DNA of 64,000 bases, taken from assembly GCF_949987515.2 (NCBI RefSeq), contig NC_082694.2:10781958-10845957 (forward strand), written 5' to 3'. The notes beneath the pieces were generated by a model. That model was given only the letters and a program-made list of their open reading frames with translations, was not told where the DNA came from and ran no database searches. The translations under genes and the position numbers were made by a program. Each line of letters begins with the position of its first letter. Positions within the stretch are counted from its first letter, which is position 1. The DNA comes from Delphinus delphis. Lineage: Eukaryota > Chordata > Mammalia > Artiodactyla > Delphinidae. Of this stretch, positions 23,275-35,121 are shown one piece after another.

Positions 23275-24704
23275 CGGCTCCAGAGGAGGAATCGCCCCGC
23301 TTGGACCCTTGCCAGTAGGAGAGCCAGCTTTTTCCTGTGGCAGCGCAGACAGGGTGGGGCAGCCAGACAGGGAAGGGGACTGTCACATCTGAACTACCTG
23401 AGTGAGAAATGATCCTGGGCACTTGTATCCAGACCGGACCGGTGTTCCGTGTTAAACGGGGCGCGGCGCCGGTGGGCAGGGGCATGTCTTGGGGGGGCGG
23501 TCAGGTGTGAAGGTTGGCGGGCAGCACAGGCAGGTGGGTGTCTGTGAGACGATGCGGTAGGTCTGTGGATTGGCCCCTGGAGCCACTGGGGCAGGACCGC
23601 TCATGGAGGGGCTTCTGCGGGCTGTCCTGGGGCTGGGGAAGCCACTTCCCAGTGGCATGTGCAAGTGTCCATGGGTGATGGGAAGGGGCTTGGCTTTGAA
23701 CATGTGTGATGCGTGTGACAACGTGTGTACAGGGATGGGGTGTGAGTGTGTGTCTGTGTGTGCCCGTGGACGTCCAGGGCGACTCTGAGCCGTGACGGCT
23801 TCAGCTTTATCAGGAGCTGTCATGTTCAAGGGCAGCATAATCCGATGTGCAGACCTAATCCGCCCTAATCCTTTCCGGGCATTTCCTCTCTGGCTTCTGA
23901 CCCCCAGCCATCTGTGCTGCTCTGACCCCAGCCTCGGCCCACAGCTCCTCTCTGGCTGTGGCCCTGTGGTGGGCAGCTTCAATTCTCTGCTCTTTGCCCT
24001 CACAATGTCCCTCTTCCAGTTGTAAAACCAAGTTGTGGGGTGGCGGGAGTGCACGCAGCAGCCAGCATCCCTCGCCGGCTCCTGAGTCCCCGGTCGTGTG
24101 GAGTGGGTGCCCAGGCAGGGCCGGGGGCAGGAGGGAGGGGAGGAAGGCTTGGGCCTCCTCATTCTCCTAGTCAGCCCAAAGCCGGGAGCCCTCCTCTGCT
24201 CTGTCCATAATTCCTGTCCCTTCTCCCCGCACCTGACCCTGGATTCCACCTCCACTTGCCCTGCCACCGCTGTGCAGTCACGGTCCCCTGACCTCCCTGT
24301 GGCCACAAGCCATTCTCCACCCACAGCTGGAGGGGCTCTTCTGGTTGGGTTGCCCCACTTAATCAAGACCCTCCAAGGATTCCTATTGTCCTTTTAATCA
24401 AATCAGACTCACACAGGCCGACTAGACCCAACAGGAGCTGGGTGTGAGGCTGCTGGGACCTGTCTCTCCAGTCATCCGCCCAGCAAGTCTTGGGGCCTGC
24501 CAGCTTGTCCCACGCCAGGGCCTTTGTCCCTCCCCTCTCCCCGTACCTCCACTTGCTGGCTTGGACGGCTCTTCCCTGCCCTCTTCCTGACCGACCCCTT
24601 CTCATCCCTCAAGTTACAAGGCCACTCCCCCCAGAGGCCTCCCCCTGCTCTATCTCTTTCCCCTCTGGGGCTATATCCACAGCACCTACCCTTATATGAT
24701 ATTA
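23275..24704. other. Unique spacer, no gene recognised
   Basis: It carries the longest chance frame of the interval (304 codons, minus strand, 23452-24366), without family motifs. A second weak TG-rich stretch lies near 23703-23765. Confidence 0.45.
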
Positions 24705-25365
24705 GCTCTTTTTTTTTTCCTTCCAGTTTTATAGACACATAACTGACATACAGCACTGTATACGTTTACAGCGTACACCCTCATGATCTGACTTACATAC
24801 ATCGGGAAAAGATGACCACAGTGAGTTTGGTGACTATCCATCATCTTAGATAGATACAAAACTAGAGAAACAGAGAAAATATCTTTTCTCCTTGTGAGGA
24901 GGACTCAGGACTTACTCTCCTAACAACTTGCGTGTATAACAGGCAACAGCGTTAACTACATTTATCATGTTGGAGGTTACGTCCCTAGCGCTTATTTACC
25001 TTATAACTGGCAGCTTGTACTTTTTGACTGTCTTCATCCCCTCCCCTGCCAACTCCCCACGTCTGGTAACCACAAATCTGATCTACTTTTCTGTGCGTTC
25101 GTTCGTGTGATTTTTTTGGAAGTATGGTTGAACTACAACATGCTGTTCGTTCCTCTTACACAATAGAGTGATTCCATATTGCTCTGCATTTCAAAAGGAT
25201 CACCACCCTAGTCTAGTTACGATCTGTCGCCCTACAAGGATGTTACAAAATTATTGAATGTGTTCCTCACACTGTTCACTTCATCCCCGTGACTCATATA
25301 TTTCGCAACTGAAAGTTTGTACCTCTTAATCTCCCTCACCTATTTCTCTCCTCCTCCCATTATTT
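24705..25365 (-). mobile_element. L1 fragment, older
   Basis: Motifs such as cttccagttttatagacaca, gtataacaggcaacagcgtt and catttatcatgttggaggtt resemble the complement of old L1 3' UTR sequence. Confidence 0.6.
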
Positions 25366-25369
25366 ATTA

Positions 25370-25475
25370 AATTTATTAACATTTATTATTATTTTAGTTT
25401 ATTATTTTTATTTCTATTATTTAATAATAAGTTTTATTTTATTATTAAATTTTAAATTTATTATTTAAATTTACC
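25370..25475. repeat. AT-rich low-complexity stretch
   Basis: A run built almost wholly of tta/att words; this is the most AT-rich short stretch of the window. Confidence 0.9.
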
Positions 25476-25487
25476 GGTCTAGTTTCT

Positions 25488-25600
25488 GTTTCCCCACTGG
25501 AAGGTCAGCCCCATGAGGGCAGAAAACTGATGTGTCCTGTTCGTGGTGCAGCCCTAGCCCCCAGAACGGAGCCTGATTCTGAATACCCAGTGAACGTATG
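25488..25600 (+). mobile_element. LINE-2 3' end fragment
   Basis: The order ccactggaaggtcagcccca, tgagggcagaaaactg and agcccccagaacggagcctg matches the L2 3' terminus. Confidence 0.65.
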
Positions 25601-25677
25601 AGTGCTGGGACCCGGGGGAAGCCAGCGGCACTCAGTGAGCCCAGGCCCTCTGAGCTGTGCTGGCAGAGCTCGCCCTT

Positions 25678-25976
25678 TTTTTTTTTTTAGTGAAGAATGC
25701 CTTTTATTTATTTGTTTTTTATTTAATTTTTTAAAATTGAAGTATAGTTGAGTTGCAATGTTATGTTAATTACTGCTGTACAGCAAAGAGATTCCGTTAT
25801 ACATATATACATTCTTCTTCATATTCTTTTCCATTATGGTTTATCACATATTGAATATAGTTCCCTGTGCTATACAGTAAGACCTTGTTGTTTATCCTTT
25901 CTGTATATACCAGTTTGCATCTGCTAATCCCAAACTCCCAATCCAACCCTCTCCCACCCCCCTCCCCCTTATATGA
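25678..25976 (-). mobile_element. 5'-truncated L1 insertion with TSD
   Basis: About 300 bp of L1 3' end (aaattgaagtatagttgagt, catattgaatatagttccct, gcatctgctaatcccaaact). It is flanked by a 14-bp TSD (25664-25677 and 25977-25990) with one mismatch. Confidence 0.9.
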
Positions 25977-26494
25977 CAGAGCTCGCTCTTGAACCCAGGA
26001 CACCTAGCTCCCTGCACAAGTTACAAGGGGGCTCTTCCCCTCACATGCTGGCATGTTTACTCTCTGGAACCATCCTCTGCCCTGGGGACCTGAGGGCATC
26101 TCTTCTGCCCTGGAGCAGGGCAAGTTGGGGGTGAAGGGTGCGGCAGGGCCCCATCCTGACATTGACCTTTGTCCAACGTCGTGGGTTTTCAACTGTAATC
26201 AACTTCCTGTTTGACGGTTAGCTGAGGGCATAGGGACAAGTCACCACATCTCCAGAGATGCATCATCGGTCTCCCACCGTGAGCTGTGCTCTGTGCTTCC
26301 CCATGGCCTGTGCATCCCCAGGGAGTCTGTAGCTGAGCTGAGGAGACAGCACTGATGACCTAAAAATAGCAAGGTCCCGTGAGAGCACAGCCTGCGTGGC
26401 CAGAGCCCAGCACAGAGATAGGAGGGCTTGGGTGAGGGTGGAAGGTGGATGGGAAGAGCCTGGGCAGGTGGGGTGGGCACCTGGATTCTAGAGG

Positions 26495-26725
26495 CAGGAG
26501 GGACACAAAATTGTGAGTTCAAACTCTGGCTCTACCACCTACTAACTGTGACAGTTTGGGTTAAGTCAGTTAGCCCCTTGGTGCCTGGGTTTCCCCATTT
26601 GTATTTGGGGCGCCAATCATTCCCACCCCTTAGGGCTCATTGCAGTTTAAATGCAGTCACTCCTGTAAAGGTCTTAGAACGGGGCCAGGCACAGGGCAAG
26701 CGCTGATGAGTGTTAGTTGTGTGGT
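26495..26725 (+). mobile_element. MIR SINE, nearly full length
   Basis: It runs from ttgtgagttcaaactctggc and tctaccacctactaactgtg through gcctgggtttccccatttgt to acggggccaggcacagggc, the full MIR order. Confidence 0.8.
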
Positions 26726-26807
26726 TGTCATGATAAAGAGAGACGAGACCTGGCAGGAGGTGTGCGCTGGTGGAGGGGTGGATGCAGACACAAATGGGCC
26801 CAGACAC

Positions 26808-27095
26808 GGGGCAATCTAGTGGGTGAAGCCCAGGTTCCAAACCCAGTGCTCCCATTTACAGGCTGGGTGGCCTTGGTTCAGCCACCTGTAACCCCTTTAG
26901 GCCTCGGTTTCCCCATCTGCAAAGTGAGGGTAACGATGCCGCCCCCAAGCCCTGAAGCTTAGAGGCAGTAATGCCTAGAAGACACCTAGCATAGTGCTAG
27001 TAATTGCTATTGTTTAAGAAGGCACAGAGAGGTTAAATCACTTGCCCAAGGCCACACAGCAAGGAAGCAGCCCAGCTGTGTTTGAGCCAAGGCAA
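26808..27095 (+). mobile_element. MIR SINE and adjoining MIR-like piece
   Basis: The first part carries ggctgggtggccttggttca, ctcggtttccccatctgc and cacctagcatagtgctag. The following gcacagagaggttaaatcac and cttgcccaaggccacacagc are a second common ancient-repeat block whose family I cannot fix. Confidence 0.65.
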
Positions 27096-27758
27096 TGTGG
27101 CTCCGGAGCCCCCATGGCTCCCTGATGCACACCACTGTTGCCATTGCCCCACTGTTCATGGTATTGCTGGTCTTCAGGGGAGTGGCCCAGCCTGGTCTTT
27201 GATGGAGGTAAAGGTGTCAGGGGTGATGGGGTGGGAAGGAGTAGTCTCTGGATCCTCTGGGCCTCGAAGTCCCCTTACTACCCCTCACACCGCACCCACT
27301 TCAGGCTGTGGGGAAGCCCTGTGACCGCAGTGTGGTCACATTTCTGAGAATCCCACACCACTTGCCCAATCATTACCACTAGTGACAGAGCTCTTCCTTA
27401 GCAACTTATCCTCTCCCCTTCTTGGCTACCTGGGCCCAAGCCAAGGGCGTCTCTGGCCGACAGGTGGGAACGGGACCAGTTTAATTGCGGCGGTGGCCAT
27501 GGGTTGGGGGCCAGGGGTGTGCTGGGAGTGGGTGCCTGACAGGGGAAGAGACCAGGGAGGCGGGGTCTCCTCTAGCTGCAACCCCAGGCACATCTAGGGG
27601 TGCAGCCAAACCCAGCACCCCTTGATGGACACACCCATGGGGCAGGCAGGGACCCCAACAAGCAGAGCCATGTCTGGCCTTGGAATGGGCTGGGCTCTCC
27701 CAGATCCCCTTACTCAGGGCTGTGGCCACCTCTCCCCTCTGCCTCAGCCTCCTTTCTT

Positions 27759-28176
27759 TTCTTCCTTTTTTTTTTTTAAGTTAAAATTATTTAGAATTTT
27801 ATTCTATTTATTTCTTTTTATACAGCAGGTTCTTATTATCTATTTTTTACATATTAGTGTATACATGTCAATCCCAATCTCCCAGTTCATCCCCCCCCAC
27901 TTTCCTCTGCTTAGTGTCCATACGTTTGTTCTCTACATCTGTGTCTCTATTTCTGCCCTGCAAACTGGTTCATCTGTACCATTTTGCTAGATTCCACATA
28001 TATGCGTTAATATACGGTATTTGTTTTTCTCTTTCTGACTTACTTCACTCTGTATGACACTGTCTAGGTCCAACCACGTCTCTACAAATGACTCAATTTT
28101 GTTCCTTTTTATGGCTGAATAATAGTCCATTGTATATATGTACCATATCTTCTTTATCCATTCGTATGTCGATGGT
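27759..28176 (-). mobile_element. 5'-truncated L1 insertion with perfect TSD
   Basis: It has L1 3' end text (tacagcaggttcttattatc, tctgacttacttcactctgt, aataatagtccattgtatat). The element is bounded by a perfect 14-bp TSD (27745-27758 and 28177-28190). Confidence 0.92.
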
Positions 28177-28454
28177 CAGCCTCCTTTCTTGATGGGAGAC
28201 TGTGGCAGGAGAGAAAACCAGACCCCACAGAAGCGCATCACGCCAAAGCTGGAAGGGACCGCAGGGCTGCCCTCCTGAGCAAAGGCTCTGGCGTCTACTT
28301 CCTGCATCACACTTTTTAACATCTTTGGGTACCATCTGTACCGTCCAACTCGTTTTCACAAACCTAAAATTTATTTTTAAAGGAAACTATATCATTACTC
28401 TAGGTGAATAACCATGAGTACAAGATGGTCCCCCAAATTAATATTCAAACAGTG

Positions 28455-28562
28455 ACGTCAACTCCCTGAGGGCAGTGGTTTGTGATTTATTGCTGTATCT
28501 CCAGAACCCAGAACAGTACCTGACATATAACAGGTACTCAGCATATATTTTTTGAATGAAGG
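28455..28562 (+). mobile_element. LINE-2 3' end fragment
   Basis: The order tgagggcagtggtttgtgat, cagaacagtacctgacata and aggtactcagcatatatttt is that of the L2 3' terminus. Confidence 0.7.
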
Positions 28563-28618
28563 GCCAGGTAAATGAGTAAATATAGAAAAGAATGTGTGAC
28601 CTGGACAAGGAAAAGCAG

Positions 28619-28890
28619 GGACTTCCCTGGCGGTGCAGTGGGTAAGAACCAGCCTTCTAATGCAGGGGACGTGGGTTCGATTCCTGGTTAGAGAACTAAG
28701 ATCCCACATGCCACGGGGCAACTAAGCCCATGAGCCACAACTGGAGAGCCCATGTGCTGCAACTACTGAGCCTGCGTGCTCTGGACCCCACGCACCACAA
28801 CTAGAGAGGAGGCCGCGTGCTGCAACGAAAGATCCCGTGTGCCTCAACTAAGACCCTATGCAGCCAAATAAATAAATAAATAGTTTTTAA
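28619..28890 (+). mobile_element. CHR-type SINE, long class
   Basis: Plus-strand copy: gggacttccctggcggtgca head, B box gggttcgattcctgg, body repeats around actgagcctgcgtgctctgg and an (aaat)n tail. One of only four SINEs of this family on the plus strand. Confidence 0.9.
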
Positions 28891-28985
28891 AAAATGAGGA
28901 AAAGTGAGTATTTGAGAGGCATGAAAGCCACACCTCCCCAAATGGAGGAGTCCCCAAAGTCTCCCCAAATGGAGACTTTCTTCTT

Positions 28986-29063
28986 TTTTTAAAATTTATT
29001 TTATCAAAGTATAGTTGATTTACAATGTTGTGTTAATTTCTGCTGTACAGCAAAGTGATTCAG

Positions 29064-29105
<42 letters not shown>

Positions 29106-29285
29106 TCCTTTTCATATTCTTTTCCGTTATGGTTTATCCCAGGATATTGAATATAGTTCCCTGTGCTATGCAGTAGGACCTTGTTGTTTATCCATTCTTT
29201 ATATGAGTCTGCATCTGCTAATCCCAAACTCCCAGTTCATCCCTCCCCATCCCCCCGCCCGTTGGCAACCACAGTCTGTTCTCTA
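28986..29285 (-). mobile_element. 5'-truncated L1 insertion with TSD and microsatellite
   Basis: L1 3' end text surrounds an (AC)n run. It is flanked by a 15-bp TSD (28971-28985 and 29286-29300) with one mismatch. Confidence 0.9.
29066..29104 (+). repeat. (AC)n microsatellite
   Basis: A 39-bp uninterrupted AC run, apparently grown from the acatatata stretch usual at this point of the L1 3' end. Confidence 0.97.
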
Positions 29286-29300
29286 GGAGACTTTATTCTT

Positions 29301-32300
29301 CATGTATCCATCGTGTCCAGGAGAGGGTCCTCAGCAAGGCTGCCCCAGTGATGGGACACATGCGTGTGGGGACAGACGCCAGCCCCCTCAGCCACATGTG
29401 GCCACTTCTGAGTCTGCCTTGCTGAGGTGGCTGCCTAAGGGGACTCTCTCCTTTACCGGCCCTCCCCGCCTTCCCCGCTGTGCTGGACAGGGCCGTCTTC
29501 GCAGAGGATGGAGTCACTGTCCCCGCCTGGCAGGAGCCTGTGGGAGTGGCCACCATGCCACTTGGGCAGAGGCCTGGCACAGGAAGCCTGACGTCATCCT
29601 GACTCACGGCTCAGGCGGGCTGGGGGTGGTTGTCACTTGTCACTCTCACACCTGCCTTGACCTAAGGATCATAGTCACACCATTCATTCCTTCCTCTCTC
29701 CCCGGAGCATCTGCTTGGGGTATGGGTTTGGAAGGAGGAGGGAGGACAACACAAGAACACAACACAACGCTTTGGGCTTCTGTGGAAGGGAAGTCGCTCT
29801 GCATGGGGCTGGGGGCCGGGTGGGGGCAGGGAAAGACCCAGAAACCCAAAGGCAGGAGGCTAGTGACACGTAAACAGCCATCAGAATAGATGGTTACAAG
29901 CAAGAATGACACAGAATCATCATTTGTTCCAGTTGGGTATTTTAATTAAAAAAAAAAAGGTGAGCCGCAAACTTTGCTTGATAGTGTCGGCTCTGTAACA
30001 GCCAGGCCAGGGAGACAAAGCCCCCCAAAACCCGAGTATGGTACCATCCCCCCATCCCCGGCCCCTGCTGTCCCTTTACCACCTAGTGAAGAGGGTCATC
30101 CCTCCGGGACCTGCGACCTGTGGGGCAGCCAGTGCAACGGAGACCCCTTCTCACCCGTTTCTCCACCCACGTGTCCCGACCCCTGCCTCGTCTCTGCTGG
30201 GAAATGATGGTCCTTGAGGAGGTGGCAGAGGGGGAGAGACATCCCGGGGCCATGACTCACCAAGGGTGGGGGCATCTTTAGTCAGAGGAGAAGTGGGGGT
30301 GGGACTTGGGTTCCATCTTCTTCCCACTCTCTCCTTACCCCGAGCTTGGGCTTTCACCCAGTTATGAGGGTGGGCGTTTCCCTAGTTTGGGAATAGGGGA
30401 AAGAGGCTGAGGGGAGCCCCTCCTTCATGGCTAAGTCAGGCCTCCTTGAGCCTGTGTTCCAGAGCTGAAAAGGGGACACCCCAAAGCCAGTGGCATTGAT
30501 GGGGGTACATACATGTAGTCACCTTGGGCGGAAATCACTGGTCCTGGCCAGAGCTCTGGGCAGGGCAACTGGGCACTGTGTTGCTAGGGCAAACCTTTGC
30601 CAACACACTCCCACTCCCACGTGGGACTGCAAGGTGCACGCCATTCTCCCCAGGAGGGGAAGAGGCTCAGCCCGGTGTGGGAGTCCAGGGGCTGCAGCCC
30701 CTACGCAGCTGGACTGAATTTCACCCCTGAGCTAGGATCCCAGCTGGCCAGTCCTCTCTGCTCCTCCCCGTGGAGCTGGAAGCCCATGTCTCCCAGCAGA
30801 GCAGGTGACACCAGCCCCATGGGTCAGCAAGACTGGACCTGCTATCCTTTCGTGTGGTCTGTAATTTACCCCTGGAGTCAGCCATTGAGTCATTTGCCGG
30901 GCTGATGCCAACGATCAGGGCCCGTATCAGTCGCTGGGATCTGTGGCCCAGACTCCTCGGCTCTGTTGTGGGCTCTGCCGCATCAGCCTCCAGACTGGCC
31001 TGGGAGGGAGGGATGGAACATTGCAGGTGTCTGGGCACTGCCACAGCCTCAGAGCCTCGGAACCAGTGTAGGTGAGCAGTTGGTCTATTATACACTCCCA
31101 TCTTACAGGTGGGAACACTGAGGCCTGAGAGGGTGAACTGCCCCAGGACTCTTTGGAGTCCTTGCAGCTTCTATCCCCCGCATCCCCTCTCCTTCGCAGC
31201 ACACACAAGCTACCAGCTCTGTCTCCATCAACAGGTGATGCTCCAACATACATACACATCAACACACTACGGGGAACAGTTTACAGTTTACAATCCAAGT
31301 GCAGGGCTTGGGGGTCCACGATGGGTCCTAGTGGTAGCCCTCCAAGACAGTCTGGACCTAGGGGTCTGCAGTAGGGCTGGAAGGGTCTTACAAAGGGCAT
31401 AGAGTAGTGACTCAGGAGAGTGGGGGCCTTGGGGGTTGGGTTCTGAAATCCCATGCAGCTAAGGTGGGGATGGGGGTGGCTCCCACTCCAGGGCACTGTC
31501 CCCACGTACCTGAATGTCCCTGCTTTGGAGGAGTTCAGCTGCCAACATCTCTTGCCCCCGTGCAGGGGCCCAGATACCCCCACACACACCTGGGGCTCAC
31601 CACATCCGGCCCCAGGGCTGGCAGCTGAGTTGGGGGCAGGCAGAAGGGATGTGGATTAACTAGCTTCCCAGTCTTACTGCTCATCGCCTTGCTCCAGTCC
31701 AGTCCTGGGTCCCTGCTGTCCAGGGGCTCCGCTGCAGGCCTAGGGAGGACTCGGGGGGGGGGGGGGGGCGGGGAGTGGTGGGCGGAGAGAGTGGGGGAGG
31801 CAGATTCTGGTAGTTCTTCTCCCTCTTCCCCTTGGTGAGGCTCCTGAAATTCCCACAGGGCCCCAGGGAGAGCCCAGCAGCGTCAGCAGAGTTCCCCTTC
31901 AGAGCTGGCCTGCGACTTGGGGAAGTGCTTCACTCTGGGCCCCTGGGGTTTCCCTGGGCTCCGGGGGAAGAAGCCTTGTCCCGCTAATAACTGGAAAGTC
32001 GTCACAGGCCCCCTGCCTCCCCCCATGCCAAGGCCCAGAGGTCCTCCTCATGCCAGCGCTTAGAGTCTTGGGCTCAGAGGACAACGCTCTGGCCTAGCTT
32101 GGTCACTGAGCAGCTGCAAAACCCCGAGTGCTGGTCTCAGCCATGAAACGGGGGAGGGGGAGGGGAAATAAAGCCCCTCTGGCCCAGGGTCTCTAAGCAG
32201 AAGAGAAAAGGTACATCAAAGCACGGCTCCCCATCCTCCAGTGCGGAAATCATCCGTGGCAACAGACAGAAGTCAATTTTTGTTGTAGCAGATTCCTAGG

Positions 32301-32620
32301 AGGGGGGAAACCCTGGGAGGTTAAGGGAACAGGGAAAAGGGAGAGCAAGCGGGGCGAGGGGCACCACGGGCTCCGAGGTCTCCGGGGATGCGGACGTGTA
32401 TCTATCTGAGTAGCCGGGTGCCCGAGGACCAAGCGGCGCGAAGCAGGTCCAGGGGTGAGGGCACTCAGTAAGAGTCCTGGGGCGCAAAGGCGGGAGGGGG
32501 GCGTTTGGGCAAACACCTTCCCTTCGGAGCTGGTGCCCGGCTTCCTCTCCCAGTGCACCCCCTCCCCCAAACCGGTCCCAGCCACGGGCCCGCCCAGCCT
32601 GCGCCCCGCGTGAGGCCGCG
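29301..32620. other. Unique sequence upstream of DUSP2
   Basis: No exon or interspersed repeat is recognised. It contains a poly(A) stretch at 29947-29958 and a 16-nt G run at 31753-31768. The part just upstream of the DUSP2 CpG island (for example 32200-32300) could hold enhancers, but the sequence alone does not show this. Confidence 0.45.
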
Positions 32621-33330
32621 GGGGCGGCGCCGGCGCCTTCCTGCTTTGCCCATGTATGGTGACCCGGGAGGCCGTCCTACGGCTACTTAAGCCCTAGCGC
32701 TGGAGAGGGCGCCCGGAACAGACGGTTCGGGTAGCGCGGCCGCCGCGGGAGTCCGGAGCGTTCGCGGGGAGAGGGGGAAGGAGAGGAAGAGGTGCGGGAA
32801 TAGGGGAGAGGAGGCTGCCCGGGGCCGGCAGACATGGGGCTGGAGGCGGCGCAAGAGTTGGACTGCACGGCGCTGGGCGCGCTGCTGCGGGAGCCGCGGG
32901 AGGCTGAGCGCACGCTGCTGCTCGACTGTCGCCCCTTCCTGGCCTTCTGCCGCCGCCACGTGCGCGCCGCGCGGCCGGTGCCCTGGAACGCGCTGCTGCG
33001 CCGCCGCGCACGCGGCGCCCCCGCCGCCGCCCTCGCCTGCCTGCTGCCTGACCGCGCGCTGCGGGCGCGCCTGGCCCGCGGGGACCTGGCGCGGGCCGTG
33101 GTGCTGGACGAGGGCAGCGCCTCGGTGGCAGAGATCCAGCCCGACGGCCCGGCCCACGCTCTGCTTGCCGCGCTGCTGCACGAGACCGACGCCGGACCCA
33201 CCGCCGTGTGCTTCCTGCTGGGTGAGCGCCGGCCCGCCCTCGTCCCCCGTCCCGTCCCCGACCCGCGCCGGGCCCTCCCGGCTAACCGTGTCTTGGTCCT
33301 TCTTGCAGGAGGCTTCGACAGCTTTCAAGC
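32600..33330 (+). promoter_or_regulatory. DUSP2: CpG-rich promoter region of DUSP2
   Basis: CpG density rises sharply from about 32580 and continues through exon 1. A TATA-like tacttaag lies at 32684-32691, about 145 bp before the ATG, so the transcript would start near 32715. GC-box-like ggggcggcg and a palindromic ggcgccggcgcc (32626-32637) lie just upstream. The degenerate CArG-like ccatgtatgg at about 32650 would suit an immediate-early gene, but one base departs from consensus. All site calls are by eye. Confidence 0.7.
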
Positions 33331-33528
33331 CTGCTGCCCCGATCTGTGCTCTGAGTCCCCCGGCCCCGCGATGCCACCCGAAAGCAGCCGCTCCGACCCC
33401 AGGGTTCCCTCGTATGACCAGGTGAGTTGAGATCAGGGCTCCTTGTCAGTGTCATGCAGGGTAGGCGCCTCTGGGGAAAGAGTCTGCCATTTGTGGATGT
33501 AAGAGTCTATCCATGTCCACGGTCACCT

Positions 33529-33564
<36 letters not shown>

Positions 33565-34439
33565 GTGTGTGTGTTTCCGCCCCCAAATGGGAGCACACCT
33601 TCGTGTGTGCCTGGCGGGCATTGCTGGTGTGCATCTCTGTGAGTCTGCGTAAGTCCTGTGAGCAGCAAAATTTGGGGGTTTGAGGGGAATGTGTGTATCT
33701 TTGTGTGTGTATCTCCGTATGTCCCCTTGGGTCCTCCTGGTATTCCGGAGTCTGATCCTTAGACAGGGATCCTTGGCTAAGAGCTCCTCTTGCCTGGGCC
33801 AGTCTGCCCTGTCTCTGTCCCGCTGGTGTTCAAGCCCTTCAGGCTTGGGCTGAGACCTCACCACTGTCCCTCCCCCTTCCCGTGCAGGGTGGCCCTGTGG
33901 AGATCTTGCCCTACCTGTACCTGGGCAGCTGCAGCCACTCGTCGGACCTGCAGGGGCTGCAGGCTTGCGGCATCACAGCCGTCCTCAACGTCTCAGCCAG
34001 TTGCCCCAACCACTTTGAGGGCCTGTTGCGCTACAAGAGCATCCCGGTGGAGGACAGCCAGATGGTGGAGATCAGCGCCTGGTTCCAGGAGGCCATTGGC
34101 TTCATTGGTAAGAGGCGGGCCTCAGCCCCAGGACCTGTTGGAGCTCCAGGGGAAGGGGCTGGGGCACCTGTCTCCTTCCCTGCCCACCATCCCGTCTGAC
34201 CCCCCTCTCCCATTTCCCTCGCAGACTCGGTGAAGAACAGCGGAGGCCGGGTGCTGGTGCACTGCCAGGCGGGCATCTCGCGCTCCGCCACCATCTGCCT
34301 GGCGTACCTGATACAGAGCCACCGCGTGAGGCTGGACGAGGCCTTTGACTTTGTTAAGCAACGCCGGGGAGTCATCTCCCCCAACTTCGGTTTCATGGGG
34401 CAGCTGCTGCAGTTTGAGACTCAGGTGCTCTGTCACTGA
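32834..34439 (+). CDS. DUSP2: Dual-specificity protein phosphatase 2 (PAC-1)
   Basis: DUSP2 is a nuclear phosphatase that inactivates MAP kinases, chiefly ERK and p38, by removing phosphate from Thr and Tyr of the activation loop. It is an inducible immediate-early product of lymphocytes. Four exons were assembled: 32834-33221, 33309-33421, 33888-34107 and 34225-34439. All junctions are GT/AG and the product is 311 residues (human 314). Residues about 12-135 form the rhodanese-like kinase-docking domain, with an Arg-rich stretch RRHVRAARPVPW near 40-51. Residues about 168-308 form the catalytic domain, with general acid Asp223 (in SIPVED) and the loop HCQAGISRSATIC, giving nucleophile Cys254 and Arg260. 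The ATG at 32834 has G at -3 and +4 and gives the expected MGLEAA start. The linker is about three residues shorter than in human, and Gly296 replaces the usual Ser in the PNFSFMGQL motif. Confidence 0.97.
33533..33574 (+). repeat. (TG)n microsatellite in DUSP2 intron 2
   Basis: About 42 bp of TG with a single CG interruption, within the 466-bp second intron. Confidence 0.95.
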
Positions 34440-35060
34440 GGCTGGGTCCCACCATGCTCGCTCCCCCAGGGCAGAGGCACACAGAGCTGCCTGATTCCTG
34501 GGGACAGTGGGGGTCCCAGTTCCCCACTGTCCCCCTCCCCTCAGGGAGATCTGCCCTTTCCTTGGAGTTCAAAAAGCCCCCAGGTGGGCACGCAGGGTGC
34601 AGGGATGCTGGACTTTCTCACCTGGTGCTCTTCTGCTGGGGGTTTGAGGGCCGGCCCTCATTCCTCATTCCGGAAGGAGGATGGAGGGCGTGTCTGCTTC
34701 CGTCCTCCCCTGTCCTCTGACAGAAACCAACTGGACTCTACACCCACGACTCCCGCTGGTCCGATCACCACGTTGGAGCCCTTGGCAGCCGAGGGCTCTA
34801 AGGAACAAGCTGTGAAAACCAGGAGCCCTGTGTGGCGCTCGGGGAAGGGATGCGGTGCTGTGTCTGGACCTCTCGCTTGCGTGCGTACGTGAGCGTTTCA
34901 CGCCTGTGTTGGCGCTGGAAAGTTATTTGTGTTCAACTGACATTTAACACTCCCTCCCCCACTTCCTCCCAGCCCTGTGGGCGGGGGTGGGAAACTTAGC
35001 ACTTTATATTTATACGGAACATTGAGGATGTGTCAATAAAATATTGTTTTGTTTAAGAAA
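34440..35060 (+). other. DUSP2: DUSP2 3' UTR with AU-rich and miRNA-type sites
   Basis: The UTR is about 620 nt and free of repeats. ATTTA pentamers occur at 34942-34946 and 35008-35012, as expected for a short-lived immediate-early mRNA. GCACTTTA at 34999-35006 is an 8-mer match to the miR-17/20/93/106 seed. I recall miR-20a regulation of DUSP2 being reported, without being able to check it. AATAAA is at 35035-35040. Confidence 0.75.
35035..35040 (+). terminator. DUSP2: Polyadenylation signal of DUSP2
   Basis: A canonical AATAAA 595 nt after the stop codon, followed by a T/G-rich attgttttgttt. Confidence 0.85.
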
Positions 35061-35121
35061 CAACTTCGCAAGTGTCTGACCTCAAGTCAGTGCCTGGGGA
35101 AGTGCTCAAAAGCTGTTTCTT

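Noticed and set aside
23452..24366. 304-codon open frame on the minus strand
   Set aside because: It runs through a TG microsatellite and GC-rich unique DNA, has no family motif or splice partners, and is most simply explained by base composition.
28619..28700. tRNA-gene-like A and B boxes in this and other SINEs
   Set aside because: The boxes belong to tRNA-derived SINE heads; no cloverleaf with intact acceptor and anticodon stems is present, so these are not tRNA genes.
32687..33328. 213-codon minus-strand frame opposite DUSP2 exon 1
   Set aside because: It is an antisense shadow of a GC-rich coding exon; the sense frame is the known gene.
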